Positions 30,816-41,068 are shown, counted from the stretch's first letter. The stretch is DNA of 64,000 bases from Acinetobacter silvestris (GCF_002135235.1 NZ_NEGB01000001.1:186001-250000), one strand, 5' to 3'. Translations and numbers: made by a program. Notes: generated by a model not told the origin, from the letters alone.

Positions 30816-32144
30816 ATGTTAAAGGCACCAAAACTAACATTAGTAGTATTAATACAAGCTGCTTTAATTTCTTCAGCTTATGCGAGCGAGCAAAGTGAAG
30901 CAAAAGGATTTGTTGAAGATGCAGATGCATCTGTTTTATTGCGTAATGGCTATATTAACCGTGATAAAAAAAATGGAGTTGCTGACACCAGCTCATGGGC
31001 TCAAACAGCAATCTTAACTGCGGACTCAGGCTTTACCCAAGGTATTGTTGGCTTTGGTGTTGGCGCTGTGGGTGACTTCTCTTTTAAAATTGGAGCCAAT
31101 AACCACGCGGGCAATAACATGATTGCGCTTAAAAATCATGGTGAAAAAGATGCAAATGGTAACGTTGATGCCTATGATCAATGGACACGTGGTGGTGCGA
31201 ATGTCAAAGCACGTATTTCCAATACCACGGTTCGTTATGGTACTCAAGTTTTAGACTTGCCTGTACTTGCCAGTAATACCACGCGTTTAGTGCCTGAGTA
31301 TTTCGAAGGGACTTTATTAACCAGCCGTGAAATTAAAGATTTAGAACTGGTAGCTGGTAAATTTACTAAAAACCAAATGTCTGATCAGATTAATACGGAT
31401 GGCAATCATTTAGACCGCGCTGTGGTTTGGGGTGCTAAATACAAATTTGATGATCAACTTACGGCCTCTTATTATGGCTTGGATATTCAAGACAAACTTG
31501 ATCGTCATTATGTGAATGCCAACTATAAATACCCATTGGCAAATCAAAGCTCATTAACTTTTGATGTCAGTGGTTATCACACCAAATTTGATAAAAATGC
31601 GACGACTTATTCTGCAACTGGTCCAGTAGATGCTAATTATGCTCAAACAGGTCAAGCAGGCGTAGAAAAAACCAATAATATTTGGGCATTGTCTTCAACT
31701 TATAACCAAGGCTCGCACAGTGTGATGTTGGCGTATCAACAAAATACTGGTGATGTTGGTTATGATTATGGCCAAAATGCAGATGGATTCCAAAGCATCT
31801 ATTTACCTAACTCTTACCTATCTGACTTCATTGGTAACCATGAAAAATCTGCACAAATTCAATATAATGTAGACTTTGGTGGTTATGGTGTTCCAGGGTT
31901 AAATTGGACCACTGCGTTTGTTTATGGTTGGGATATCAAAGTAAGAGATATCACTGATAATGCTCAAGAACGTGAATTTTTTAACCAAGTCAAATACACC
32001 ATTCAAAGTGGTTTTGCCAAAGATGCCAGCCTGCGTGTGCGTAATTCTTATTACCGCGCAAGTGATGCCTATCAAACCAATGCCTATATTGGTGATACCA
32101 ACGAATGGCGTATCTTCCTTGATATTCCTGTGAAATTATTCTAA
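30816..32144 (+). CDS. OprD-family outer-membrane porin
   Basis: The ATG at 30816 is 6 bases after GAGG, giving 442 residues; an ATG at 30804 overlaps that ribosome site. The signal peptide ends near AYA-SE. The body has the OprD pattern: the FVEDADASVLLRNGYINRD opening, WAQTAILTADSGFTQG, GKFTKNQMSDQIN, and the C-terminal barrel strand ending in VKLF. OprD-type channels admit basic amino acids or small carboxylates, and in Acinetobacter the OccAB subgroup is the relevant one. The substrate cannot be told from the sequence. Confidence 0.9.
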   Translation: MLKAPKLTLVVLIQAALISSAYASEQSEAKGFVEDADASVLLRNGYINRDKKNGVADTSSWAQTAILTADSGFTQGIVGFGVGAVGDFSFKIGANNHAGNNMIALKNHGEKDANGNVDAYDQWTRGGANVKARISNTTVRYGTQVLDLPVLASNTTRLVPEYFEGTLLTSREIKDLELVAGKFTKNQMSDQINTDGNHLDRAVVWGAKYKFDDQLTASYYGLDIQDKLDRHYVNANYKYPLANQSSLTFDVSGYHTKFDKNATTYSATGPVDANYAQTGQAGVEKTNNIWALSSTYNQGSHSVMLAYQQNTGDVGYDYGQNADGFQSIYLPNSYLSDFIGNHEKSAQIQYNVDFGGYGVPGLNWTTAFVYGWDIKVRDITDNAQEREFFNQVKYTIQSGFAKDASLRVRNSYYRASDAYQTNAYIGDTNEWRIFLDIPVKLF

Positions 32145-32168
32145 TCCAACATTAGAATCATCACTGCA

Positions 32169-32203
32169 TAAAAAAACCTACACCAATGGTGTAGGTTTTT
32201 TTT
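32169..32203. terminator. Terminator after the OprD-like gene
   Basis: AACCTACACCAATGGTGTAGG forms the hairpin, with A and T runs on either side. It can serve both this gene and ppa. Confidence 0.9.
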
Positions 32204-32249
32204 ATTGCGCTCAAATTTTAATTTCTATATTTGAGCTGGCAATTTCAGC

Positions 32250-32777
32250 TTATTTTTTCGCAGCTTCAATTGATTTAAGTACTTCAGCTTTAGCCACTTC
32301 AGAACCTTCCCAGCCAGTCAATTTAACCCACTTACCTGGCTCTAAATCTTTATAGTGCTGGAAGAAGTGTTCAATTTGGTTAATTAATAATGGCGGAAGA
32401 TCGGTATATTCCTGAACATCTTTATACAACGGTGTTAATTTTTCATGTGGAACTGCAATCAATTTTGCATCAATACCACCATCATCTTCCATATTCAATT
32501 TACCCACTGGGCGGCAACGAATCACAGCACCATGAATTAATGGAAATGGGGTAACCACAAGTACGTCTAATGGATCACCATCTTCAGACAAAGTATTTGG
32601 CACATAACCATAGTTTGCTGGATAGAACATTGCTGTACCCATGAAACGGTCTACAAATAATGCGTCAGAATCTTTATCTACTTCATATTTGATTGGTGCT
32701 GCATTTGCAGGAATTTCAATGATGACATAAATGTCATTTGGTGCATCTTTACCAGCAGGAATATTGCTATAGCTCAT
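32250..32777 (-). CDS. ppa: Inorganic pyrophosphatase (family I)
   Basis: Hydrolyses pyrophosphate, pulling biosynthetic reactions forward. The 175-residue length and the signature [11 protein letters not shown] (metal-binding aspartates) define family I. YEVDKDSD and YGYVPNTL are also conserved. AAGAG precedes the ATG at 32777. It is monocistronic, with its own leader and a shared terminator. Confidence 0.95.
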   Translation of the reverse strand: MSYSNIPAGKDAPNDIYVIIEIPANAAPIKYEVDKDSDALFVDRFMGTAMFYPANYGYVPNTLSEDGDPLDVLVVTPFPLIHGAVIRCRPVGKLNMEDDGGIDAKLIAVPHEKLTPLYKDVQEYTDLPPLLINQIEHFFQHYKDLEPGKWVKLTGWEGSEVAKAEVLKSIEAAKK

Positions 32778-32904
32778 GGGATACTCTTTAACAGTGAGGT
32801 CTTATTTAAAATCTTGTCGATTATAACGCTTAATTCAGCGCACTGCTGTCGATTATACAATTTGAATAGACAAATTAGATACGCCGGCTGATCTGAAATT
32901 TTAA

Positions 32905-33303
32905 TCAAATTATTCTAATGATGATTACCAGTAAAAAAATTGGACAAGCCATGGATAACATCCAAATGACAGATCTCAAGGTTGACCAGTTACACAGGTA
33001 ACAAATCCCGTAAAGAATTCGTAAAATAATATACGCGATGCCTAATGTCATAATAACATGCTGAGAAATCACCATATATTCTGCCATGAGTACCGCAGCA
33101 ATAAATAAAGGTAGACTCTCAAAACTATTTTGTTGTACTGCATTTGCTCGCGCAGCTAATCCGGTTTTTTTTGCTAAGAATTCACGTGGATTTTGATTAT
33201 CTTGGGCCTTAAAGCCACCCGCTTTTTTAGCAATAATGGTAAATAGATAAGGCAGTAAACAGGCAGTTAAAATTAAATATATGATGCCATCTATCCCAGA
33301 CAT
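32905..33303 (-). CDS. MAPEG-family membrane protein
   Basis: 132 residues with four hydrophobic segments. The family pattern is kept: ARANAVQQNSFESLPLF in the middle, then a C-terminal YLCNWSTLRSVIWMLS. MAPEG proteins include glutathione transferases, but most bacterial members of this short type have no known activity. It is divergent from the next small membrane gene. Confidence 0.83.
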   Translation of the reverse strand: MSGIDGIIYLILTACLLPYLFTIIAKKAGGFKAQDNQNPREFLAKKTGLAARANAVQQNSFESLPLFIAAVLMAEYMVISQHVIMTLGIAYIILRILYGICYLCNWSTLRSVIWMLSMACPIFLLVIIIRII

Positions 33304-33413
33304 GAATTTATTCTCATCATGAAGTCTCTCAGAGCAATATCATAACATGGCAATGTTGCTATAATTTTCGTTAAGTAAAGAGTTTTGCAAAATTGTGTAG
33401 TGGAGATCACCAG

Positions 33414-33803
33414 ATGCAGCCAGATCAAAAAATCATGCTTGATATTTTAGAAAAACAGCGCCAACAACAGCGACAAATTGATCGTGTCCTTAAAATCGTG
33501 TTACCTATTACTGCCTTTTTACTCTGTGTCATTTGTGCCAATTTCAATTGGCAATCAACATTGGGAACCTTTTTTGTTCTAGTCATTGCCTTTTATGCAG
33601 TGGGGATCAAACAAATGAATGTCTACTTATGGTTGGCAATTATTGCTGCTTATTGTCTTATCGATATTTATTTGAGCTATGGCACAATTCATCTCTCTGC
33701 ATTAGGTCGTCAAATGGGTACCATGTTGACCTTTACTGGGATTCTCGGTTTTGGTCGCCCCTACATTGACCAATGGTTTTTTAAATCCAATATGCATAAA
33801 TAA
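33414..33803 (+). CDS. Small uncharacterised membrane protein
   Basis: The ATG at 33414, 8 bases after GGAG, gives 129 residues. A Gln/Lys/Arg-rich N-terminal helix (about 5-27) faces the cytosol. It is followed by about four hydrophobic segments (28-45, 48-65, 68-88 and 98-115). I do not recognise a family. It is transcribed divergently from the MAPEG gene and ends at a strong terminator. Codon use is like its neighbours, so there is no sign of transfer. Confidence 0.7.
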   Translation: MQPDQKIMLDILEKQRQQQRQIDRVLKIVLPITAFLLCVICANFNWQSTLGTFFVLVIAFYAVGIKQMNVYLWLAIIAAYCLIDIYLSYGTIHLSALGRQMGTMLTFTGILGFGRPYIDQWFFKSNMHK

Positions 33804-33858
33804 TCTCCATCATTAATCTACTCGCTTAAGTTTTCATTTTTAATATATTTTTCTCCAT

Positions 33859-33886
33859 AAAAAAGCGCCGAATTCGGCGCTTTTTT
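33859..33886. terminator. Bidirectional terminator
   Basis: AAAAGCGCCGAATTCGGCGC with a T tail is a perfect palindrome between two converging genes (small membrane protein and fadD). Confidence 0.92.
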
Positions 33887-33901
33887 ACAGTAACAGATCA
33901 A

Positions 33902-35575
33902 TTATTTACGTAAATCTTTACGTAAAATTTTACCGACATTTGATTTTGGTAATTCATCCATAAACTCAACATAACGTGGGCGTTTATAACCAGTTAAGTT
34001 TTCTTTCGCGAATGCCAATACTTCTTCTGTCGTTAAACTTGGATCTTTTTTCACCACAAATAATTTAGGTACTTCACCTGATTTTTCATCAGGAACACCA
34101 ATAGCTGCAACTTCCAAAACTTTCGGATGTGTTGCAATCACTTCTTCAATTTCAGATGGATACACGTTAAAACCTGATACTAAAATCATATCTTTTTTAC
34201 GATCTACGATTTTAAAATAACCACGCCCATCCATGATGCCGATATCACCAGTACGGAAAAAACCATCTGCAGTCATAACTTTAGCTGTTTCATCTGGACG
34301 ATGCCAATAGCCTTTCATTACCTGTGGACCACGAATCGAGATTTCACCTTGCTCACCTTGTGGCAAGTGATTACCATCATCATCCAAAATAGCCACATCA
34401 GTTAACGGTAAAGGAATACCGATCGTACCACTAAACTCTTCAGATGCAGGTGGATTCGCTGTAGCAATTGGCGAGGTTTCTGATAAACCATAACCTTCAA
34501 TAATATTGGTGCCGGTGATTTTTTTCCATGCCGCTGCTGTAGATGGCAATACTGCCATACCACCGCCCATCGCCATTTTCAACTTGCTATGATCTAGCTG
34601 TTTAAATTCTTCATTATTCACTAAAGCATTAAACAACGTATTTACTGCTGGAAAGAATGCAGGTTGGTACTTGGCTAATTCTTTAATGACAGCGGGTAAA
34701 TCACGTGGATTTGGAATCAAGACATTGGCTTGACCTTTGTACATACCGTACAACGCACAAACCATAAATGCAAAAATATGATACAGCGGTAATGCACAGA
34801 AAATACGATCATCTTTAGATGCATCGCCCGTACCAAACTTACTTTGGAAAATACCATCTGCTTGCATTAAGTTTGCAACAAGATTGCGATGTGTTAATTC
34901 AGCACCTTTAGAAACACCTGTCGTACCACCAGTATATTGCAAGACTGCCGTATCACTTAAGGTAATGTTTGGGCGTTTATAATTATTTGGGCTCACTTTC
35001 GCGATCGCCGTATTGAACTTAACATGCCCTGGGATATTCCAGTCTGGAATTTGTTTACGTACTTTACGTAACACAAAGTTAACTAACGTCCCTTTGAGCG
35101 TCCCAAGCATATCTCCCACAGAAGCCACAATCACGTGCTTGACTGGTGTTTTACCGATAATAGATTGATATACAGACGCAAAGTTTTCAATAATCACGAG
35201 AGCTTCAGTGCCAGAGTCATTCAGTTGATGCTCTAACTCACGTGCTGTATACAACGGATTCACATTAACTAAAACTAAACCAGCACGAAATACACCTAAG
35301 GCAACTACAGGATATTGCAGGACATTTGGCATCATTACTGCAACGCGAGAACCTTGTGCCAGTCCTAAACTTTGAAGATATGTAGCAAATTTACGGCTTG
35401 CAAGCTCAAGTTCACTGAACGACATGGCTTTATCCATAAAGATAAAGGCATCTCGTGAACCAAATTTCTGGAAATTACGCTCAAAGATATCAATCAGCGA
35501 GCTGTTCTCAGGTGGTAATTCTACTGTTTCTGGAATCCCAGTCTTTTGGTATTCAGCGAACCAAATCTTTTCCAT
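33902..35575 (-). CDS. fadD: Long-chain-fatty-acid--CoA ligase
   Basis: Acyl-adenylate-forming enzyme that activates fatty acids for beta-oxidation or lipid synthesis. The AMP-binding motif YTGGTTGVSKGA is at 214-225. The family motif GYGLSETSP, the hinge DRKKDMILVSGFNVYPSEIE, and the catalytic lysine K549 in NVGKILRKDL are all present. The length (557) matches FadD. It is cytosolic or membrane-associated. It lies beside parC but is probably transcribed alone. Confidence 0.93.
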   Translation of the reverse strand: MEKIWFAEYQKTGIPETVELPPENSSLIDIFERNFQKFGSRDAFIFMDKAMSFSELELASRKFATYLQSLGLAQGSRVAVMMPNVLQYPVVALGVFRAGLVLVNVNPLYTARELEHQLNDSGTEALVIIENFASVYQSIIGKTPVKHVIVASVGDMLGTLKGTLVNFVLRKVRKQIPDWNIPGHVKFNTAIAKVSPNNYKRPNITLSDTAVLQYTGGTTGVSKGAELTHRNLVANLMQADGIFQSKFGTGDASKDDRIFCALPLYHIFAFMVCALYGMYKGQANVLIPNPRDLPAVIKELAKYQPAFFPAVNTLFNALVNNEEFKQLDHSKLKMAMGGGMAVLPSTAAAWKKITGTNIIEGYGLSETSPIATANPPASEEFSGTIGIPLPLTDVAILDDDGNHLPQGEQGEISIRGPQVMKGYWHRPDETAKVMTADGFFRTGDIGIMDGRGYFKIVDRKKDMILVSGFNVYPSEIEEVIATHPKVLEVAAIGVPDEKSGEVPKLFVVKKDPSLTTEEVLAFAKENLTGYKRPRYVEFMDELPKSNVGKILRKDLRK

Positions 35576-35721
35576 AATGCCATATTCTCCAATTAGTAAT
35601 CCTTGGTTTTAAACTTTTTTCAATATCAAGCATAGTTTTTTGGCTTGTTTGTGCTTAATATTGCATCCATTTTCACAAATACCCCCCATATATAACGTAT
35701 TTTGATCAATGGATGCTAGTT

Positions 35722-37941
35722 TTATCTTTGAATGAACAGTTTATTTGCTTTTTGATATCCGCGTGGTAAGAGTTGACCTTTAGTTGCTCGCTTACCCAGA
35801 TATTTCAATAGGTCATCACCTTTTAACTTTAATTGCTGCTGACCTGCAACTATATGAATCATTTCAGTTAAATTCAACATCACCATTGAAATAATCTGAT
35901 CTTTGGCTTCAAGTTGCATCAACTTGTTGCCTTTACCTTTATTCAAAATTGGTAATTCTGCCAAATCCACAAGTAATAAACGCCCTGCATCACTGAGCAT
36001 TGCTAAATGCGTGCTTTCAGCCACCACTTGTAGTGGCAGCGCTTGTGCATCTTCAGGCACGGTTAAGAATGCTTTACCCGCTTTGGCATTGGTATCTAAC
36101 TGCTTCGCCTGCGTTTTAAAACCATACGCTTTAGAACTGACTGCAATCATTTCCTGCTCATCATCAGCAATCAGAATTTGCATGAAACCAATACCATTGG
36201 CAGGTGATAATTTCGAACTTAATGGCTCACCAAAGCCACGTGCGGAAGGTAGGCTATTAATCGCTAAAGCATAACTCCGACCAGTTTCATCCAATACATA
36301 AACTTTTTGATTGGTTTTGCCTTGGGCATGGCTGAGATACTGATCACCCACACGGAAATTCAGTTTTTCTACATCGATATCATGCCCTTTGGCTGAGCGG
36401 ATCCAACCCGCTTCAGACAGCACTACCGTAACTGGTTCAGCTGGCATAAAGTCTTGTTCACTCATTGCCGTTGCTTCACCACGTTGCACCAACGGCGAAC
36501 GACGATCATCACCAAATTTTTTGGCATCTTCTTTTAGTTCATTAATAATGAGTGATTTTAAAGATTCAGGGTTAGCCAATTGTTCACGAATAATGGCTGC
36601 GCGTGCTTCCAATTCATCTTGTTCACGGCGCATTTCCATTTCTTCAAGCTTTGCCAAATGGCGTAACTTGAGTTCTAAAATAGCTTCTGCTTGAATCTCA
36701 TCAATATTAAAACGCGACATCAATACTGGTTTAGGCTGATCTTCCTCACGAATAATTTTGATGACTTCATCAATATTAAGAAAAGCAACAATCAAGCCTT
36801 CTAAAATATGTAACCGCTTTTCAATTTTATTTAAATGATATTGCAGACGGCGTGTGACCGTATTCTTACGAATTTCAATCCATTCTAATAAAATACGACG
36901 AATTGATTTAACTTGTGGGCGACTATCCGCACCAATCATGTTCATATTGACACGATAGCTCGATTCTAAATCTGTGGTTGCAAATAAGTGACTCATCACT
37001 GCTTCAGCATCAATACGATTTGAACGCAGCACCACCACCAAACGCGTTGGATTGCGATGATCTGATTCATCTCGCAGATCACTGACCAATGGCAATTTTT
37101 TGGCCTGCATTTGATCTGCAATTTGGGTAATAACCTTCGAACCTGAAACCTGATAAGGCAATTCAGTGATCACAATTTCATTTTTTTCTACCGTATAAAT
37201 TGCACGCATACGATAGCTACCACGACCTGTCGTTTGAATTTTTAATAATTCTTCAGGTGGGGTAATAATTTCAGCTTTGGTCGGCAAATCTGGGGCAGGA
37301 ATATATTCTGCGACTTTTTCATCAGTTAGGTTTGGATTACGAATAAGTGCAATTGTGCCTTTAATCACTTCACGCAAGTTATGCGGTGGAATGTCGGTGG
37401 CCATACCAACGGCAATCCCTGTTGTACCATTCATCAGGATATTTGGAACACGTGCAGGCAAATTCACTGGTTCTTTCATTGAGCCGTCAAAGTTATCCTG
37501 CCAATCACACGTGCCTTGACCTAACTCAGACAGTAACACTTCACTATATAGTGACAGTTTGGCCTCGGTATAACGCATGGCTGCGAATGATTTCGGATCA
37601 TCAGGTGAACCCCAGTTGCCTTGTCCTTCAATAAAGGGATAACGATAACTAAAAGGCTGCGCCATCAACACCATCGCTTCATAACAAGCGGAGTCACCAT
37701 GGGGATGGTATTTACCCAATACATCACCCACTGTACGTGCAGATTTTTTTGGCTTACCACTATTTTTTAGCCCCAATTCACTCATCGCATAAACAATACG
37801 ACGCTGAACGGGTTTTAACCCATCACTGATATGCGGCAATGCACGATCCATAATCACGTACATGGCATAGTTAAGATAAGCTTGTTCGGTAAATTCTGCT
37901 ACGGAACGGTTTTCTGTCGCCTGATGCGTAAGGATTGTCAT
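35722..37941 (-). CDS. parC: DNA topoisomerase IV subunit A
   Basis: Decatenates daughter chromosomes together with ParE. The 739-residue protein has the winged-helix/tower breakage-reunion domain with active-site Y124 ([11 protein letters not shown]) and a C-terminal beta-pinwheel domain from about residue 500. GyrA is excluded because the GyrA-box is absent and the length is short. At the quinolone-resistance positions it carries S84 and E88 (GDSACYEAM), the usual susceptible residues. Gene symbol parC is used in Acinetobacter. Confidence 0.95.
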   Translation of the reverse strand: MTILTHQATENRSVAEFTEQAYLNYAMYVIMDRALPHISDGLKPVQRRIVYAMSELGLKNSGKPKKSARTVGDVLGKYHPHGDSACYEAMVLMAQPFSYRYPFIEGQGNWGSPDDPKSFAAMRYTEAKLSLYSEVLLSELGQGTCDWQDNFDGSMKEPVNLPARVPNILMNGTTGIAVGMATDIPPHNLREVIKGTIALIRNPNLTDEKVAEYIPAPDLPTKAEIITPPEELLKIQTTGRGSYRMRAIYTVEKNEIVITELPYQVSGSKVITQIADQMQAKKLPLVSDLRDESDHRNPTRLVVVLRSNRIDAEAVMSHLFATTDLESSYRVNMNMIGADSRPQVKSIRRILLEWIEIRKNTVTRRLQYHLNKIEKRLHILEGLIVAFLNIDEVIKIIREEDQPKPVLMSRFNIDEIQAEAILELKLRHLAKLEEMEMRREQDELEARAAIIREQLANPESLKSLIINELKEDAKKFGDDRRSPLVQRGEATAMSEQDFMPAEPVTVVLSEAGWIRSAKGHDIDVEKLNFRVGDQYLSHAQGKTNQKVYVLDETGRSYALAINSLPSARGFGEPLSSKLSPANGIGFMQILIADDEQEMIAVSSKAYGFKTQAKQLDTNAKAGKAFLTVPEDAQALPLQVVAESTHLAMLSDAGRLLLVDLAELPILNKGKGNKLMQLEAKDQIISMVMLNLTEMIHIVAGQQQLKLKGDDLLKYLGKRATKGQLLPRGYQKANKLFIQR

Positions 37942-37992
37942 AACAACCTTTAATCCTAATCAATAATTATTGTATCTAAGTTCTTATGCTAT

Positions 37993-38038
37993 GTCGCAGA
38001 GTTAGACTACACAAGGGGCTGTCAGGTAACTCTGCGAC
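37993..38038. repeat. 12-base inverted repeat upstream of parC
   Basis: GTCGCAGAGTTA (37993-38004) and TAACTCTGCGAC (38027-38038) are perfect inverted copies with a 22-base gap, about 50 bases before the parC ATG. No T-run follows, so a simple terminator is unlikely. It could be an operator or an mRNA leader hairpin. Confidence 0.7.
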
Positions 38039-38115
38039 AAATTGCGTCTTATGATGTAAAACTATGCACTTTATACAGGATGATCAATCAAAAACCATCC
38101 ACTTTCACCCAACTT

Positions 38116-39435
38116 TTATAAACCAATCGACTCTAGAGTCTTGCCTTTGGTTTCTTCACCTAAAACTAAAATCACCAATGCAACGGCTAAAAGTACAATA
38201 GTAAACATCATAAACACATGACTAAAACCATTCGGTATGACCATCATATGGGTTACCACTAGGGGTGCAACAATACCCCCCATACGTCCCACTGCCGAGG
38301 CCCAGCCTGAACCAAATGCACGAATATTGGCAGGATACTGCTCAGGCGTATAGGTATACAAAACACCCCAAGCACCTAAATTAAAGAATGACATTAAACA
38401 GCCCCACAGCATGATCATGTTGACCGTAGTGGCTTGTCCAAAGAAATACGCAGAGACTGCACACATGCCAATAAAACCAGCCAATGTTGCTTTACGTCCA
38501 GCCTTTTCCACTAACCATGCAGCAACAACATAACCCGGAAGTTGCGCTAAAATCATCACAAGAACATATTCGAAGGATTGTACAATGCTATAACCTTGTT
38601 TCACCAACAAACTTGGTAACCAAGTGAAAATTCCATAATAGGAATACACTATTCCAAACCAAATTAGCCATAACATTAAGCTACGCCGTGCGAAACCACC
38701 TGACCACAATTGCTTAAAAGATACTTTTTGCTGCGAAGCAACCGGCTTCACCTCAATTTGTTGAATAACTTCAACACCACATTGACGTTCCAATTTTTGT
38801 ACCAAAGCATGGGCTTCTTCAATCCGCCCACGATTGACTAAATATGGGATTGATTCAGGGACTTTCTTTAAAATAATAAATACATAAATTGCGGGTAAGC
38901 CACCAATGAGAAACGCGATCTGCCAACCCAATTGAGGAATCACAAAATAGGAAATTAAAGCGGCAGCCAACCACCCCAGCCCCCAAAAACTTTCTAAAAG
39001 CACGATAAAACGACCACGAACTTGAGCGGGAATATATTCACTGACTAAAGTCACCGCAACAGGAAGTTGCCCACCCAAGCCTAAACCGACAATAAAACGA
39101 AAGACCAAAAGCCAAGTTAAGTTTGGTGCAAAGGCACACAGTGCTGTCGCAATGCTATAGATCACCAGGGTCATTGCAAATACAGTACGGCGCCCAATTC
39201 GATCTGCTAAGCCCCCTGAAAAGACTGCACCAATCGCCATGCCTACAAAACCGATGGAAACCACCCAGCCTTTTTCCGTCGGTGACATTTGCCAATCTTC
39301 AGCCATCTTCGCCAAGATAAAGGAAATTAAACCAGTATCCATCGCATCAAACATCCAGCCCAATCCAATCACCCACAGTAAAGTATAGTGAAATTTACCG
39401 ATGGGTAGACGTTGTACGCGTGAGACTAAGTCCAT
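38116..39435 (-). CDS. MFS transporter, NiaP/sugar-porter-like
   Basis: 439 residues with 12 predicted membrane helices. The sugar-porter-type loop GGLADRIGRRTVF lies between helices 2 and 3, and LVSEYIPAQVRGR and PESIPYLVNRGR follow later. The N-terminus RLPIGKFHYTLLW and a D in FDAMDTG resemble carriers such as NiaP (niacin) and aromatic-acid carriers. NiaP is my best guess, but the substrate is not shown. An inverted repeat sits about 80-100 bases upstream of its ATG. Confidence 0.83.
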   Translation of the reverse strand: MDLVSRVQRLPIGKFHYTLLWVIGLGWMFDAMDTGLISFILAKMAEDWQMSPTEKGWVVSIGFVGMAIGAVFSGGLADRIGRRTVFAMTLVIYSIATALCAFAPNLTWLLVFRFIVGLGLGGQLPVAVTLVSEYIPAQVRGRFIVLLESFWGLGWLAAALISYFVIPQLGWQIAFLIGGLPAIYVFIILKKVPESIPYLVNRGRIEEAHALVQKLERQCGVEVIQQIEVKPVASQQKVSFKQLWSGGFARRSLMLWLIWFGIVYSYYGIFTWLPSLLVKQGYSIVQSFEYVLVMILAQLPGYVVAAWLVEKAGRKATLAGFIGMCAVSAYFFGQATTVNMIMLWGCLMSFFNLGAWGVLYTYTPEQYPANIRAFGSGWASAVGRMGGIVAPLVVTHMMVIPNGFSHVFMMFTIVLLAVALVILVLGEETKGKTLESIGL

Positions 39436-39511
39436 AACACGATCTCTGAATTTGCTAAAAGAAGTGGTACTGCTTTCACAACAGGATTGAATATTTTATA
39501 TGCTTATTGAT

Positions 39512-39537
39512 ATGACCTTGCGACAAGACAAGGTCAT
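39512..39537. repeat. 9-base inverted repeat upstream of the NiaP-like gene
   Basis: ATGACCTTG (39512-39520) and CAAGGTCAT (39529-39537) flank an 8-base gap, between the end of the TRIC-like gene and the MFS start. No T-run follows on the minus strand, so it may be a regulator site or a weak terminator of the upstream gene. Confidence 0.6.
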
Positions 39538-39567
39538 TTTATAGGATAAAATTTCGTAAGAATTAGA

Positions 39568-40212
39568 TCAAGTTTCATCTTTAGAAGAGGCTGATTGCTC
39601 ATCATCATCTTTATAGATAAATTTTGGCATTTCTAAACCGAAATAAATTGCGATACAACGTAAGGAAAAACCAAAAATTAAGGTCGAAATCACCGTAATT
39701 TCTAAAGACAATCCTACGTCTGTACAGAACCAATAGAAAACCACCGCGACAAAAGAAATCGAGGCATACAATTCACGGCGAAACACCAGTGGTACATCAT
39801 TACACAGAATATCGCGCAGAATACCGCCCGATACACCGGTAAGTACACCAGCAACGGCGCACACCACAAAACCATGTCCCATCTGTAACGCAATTTGGCA
39901 ACCAATAATGGTAAAACCAATCAAACCTAAGGCATCTAATAATAAGAAAATTGAATGTAAATGACGCATCCATTTAGCGATTAAAATGGTGACAAAAGCC
40001 GCACAACAAGTCAGAACCAAATACTCAGGATGTTTCACCCAAGTCAGTGGGTAATGCCCAAGTAAAACATCACGCACAGAACCACCACCAAGTGCGGTTA
40101 CACAGGCGATCAGTACTACACCAAACCAATCCATACTTCGTCGGCCAGCCGACAATGCTCCAGTCATGGCTTCTGCTGTAATCGCAATAATGTAAATAAT
40201 GGTGAGTAACAT
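39568..40212 (-). CDS. TRIC-family trimeric cation channel (UPF0126)
   Basis: 214 residues with seven predicted membrane segments in two repeated halves. Each half carries the UPF0126 glycine signature: GGGSVRDVLLG near 42-52 and GGILRDILCND near 127-137. Bacterial members resemble TRIC K+ channels in structure; an ion or small-solute role is inferred. The Ser/Asp-rich C-terminal tail (KDDDEQSASSKDET) is cytosolic. Confidence 0.87.
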   Translation of the reverse strand: MLLTIIYIIAITAEAMTGALSAGRRSMDWFGVVLIACVTALGGGSVRDVLLGHYPLTWVKHPEYLVLTCCAAFVTILIAKWMRHLHSIFLLLDALGLIGFTIIGCQIALQMGHGFVVCAVAGVLTGVSGGILRDILCNDVPLVFRRELYASISFVAVVFYWFCTDVGLSLEITVISTLIFGFSLRCIAIYFGLEMPKFIYKDDDEQSASSKDET

Positions 40213-40273
40213 TGCCCGTCATCCGCTGATGGGTAAAAGATGCGCGCTATTTTAAAACATCTTTTGAAAAAAA

Positions 40274-40741
40274 CTAGATATATTCTACACAACATTGTTT
40301 AAATTTTTTCATCGAACCACAAATACAAGGTTGCTTCATGGTGATTTGCAGATTTGTGGTTGGATCTAAGAAATACCACGCCTGTGCATGTTTCACAAAA
40401 TACGAAATTTCATGATGAATTTTAATCTGTTGCCCATCATGATAATGCGCTTTAAATTCGACTTGAGCATGCGTTTTGTCCAGCTTTTCATTCGTGCTGA
40501 CTATTTCCAGTTTTAACCATTGATTGGCTTTGCTCCAATCTGCGATAGCCGCTTGATCCAATACAGCTTGCTGACCCAGTGCTGTGGTGTGAATGATGTA
40601 ATCAATTTCATGCTGAGCAAATGCACTATAACGAGAACGCATTAACTGCTCTGCCGTTTGAGCACGCACTTTACCCAAATGTAAGGGCTGACAACATTCG
40701 CTATAAAACCCTAAACCACAAGGGCATAATTGACCTGACAT
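40274..40741 (-). CDS. YchJ-family SEC-C-motif protein
   Basis: The ATG at 40741 gives 155 residues that begin MSGQLCPCGLG. A SEC-C zinc motif sits at each end: CPCGLGFYSECC at the N-terminus and CICGSMKKFKQCC at the C-terminus. Between them is the YchJ NTF2-like domain (LMRSRYSAFAQHEIDYI). The biochemical role is unknown. The pair of terminal zinc motifs is the normal family layout. Confidence 0.88.
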   Translation of the reverse strand: MSGQLCPCGLGFYSECCQPLHLGKVRAQTAEQLMRSRYSAFAQHEIDYIIHTTALGQQAVLDQAAIADWSKANQWLKLEIVSTNEKLDKTHAQVEFKAHYHDGQQIKIHHEISYFVKHAQAWYFLDPTTNLQITMKQPCICGSMKKFKQCCVEYI

Positions 40742-40804
40742 AACATCACCAAGAATTAAAGATGCTGCATAATAATTCAAGTCGCTCTGCTCATGAGCAA
40801 AATT

Positions 40805-40940
40805 TTATTTAAAAGCCGAGGCTAAAACCTTCTATATTTCATCTTTGGCTGTATAACCTAATACCTTACCGTGTGCTGCAACAATATGATCAAAATCTAA
40901 GGCTAATAATGTAGTTAACGATACCTCACCACTCTAATGG
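40805..40940 (-). pseudogene. Decayed 3' remnant of a protein gene, possibly MBL-fold-like
   Basis: On the minus strand a readable stretch, SGEVSLTTLLALDFDHIVAA followed by HGKVLGYTAKDEI, is interrupted by TAG and then resumes as KVLASAFK before a TAA at 40805-40807. A second fragment (RLSEQGLKPLEW) reads in another frame just upstream. No ribosome site or start is present. DFDHIVAAHGKV recalls the C-terminal part of metallo-beta-lactamase-fold hydrolases, but this is a weak resemblance. It looks like the end of a broken gene. Confidence 0.5.
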
Positions 40941-41043
40941 CTTAAGACCTTGTTCACTTAGGCGTACTGAATAATGAGCGTTAAATTTTAATCTTGTTTC
41001 ACAAAGCTAAGCATCAATAACATTATCAATTTGACCTTTACAT

Positions 41044-41068
41044 AAAAAAGCCAGTCTTGCGACTGGCC
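41044..41068 (-). terminator. Terminator after the TerC-like gene
   Basis: GCCAGTC-GCAA-GACTGGC on the minus strand is followed by TTTTTT, about 20 bases past the stop. Confidence 0.9.

Noticed and set aside
36100..37100. Quinolone-resistance alleles in parC
   Set aside because: S84 and E88 are the usual susceptible residues, so no change is seen.
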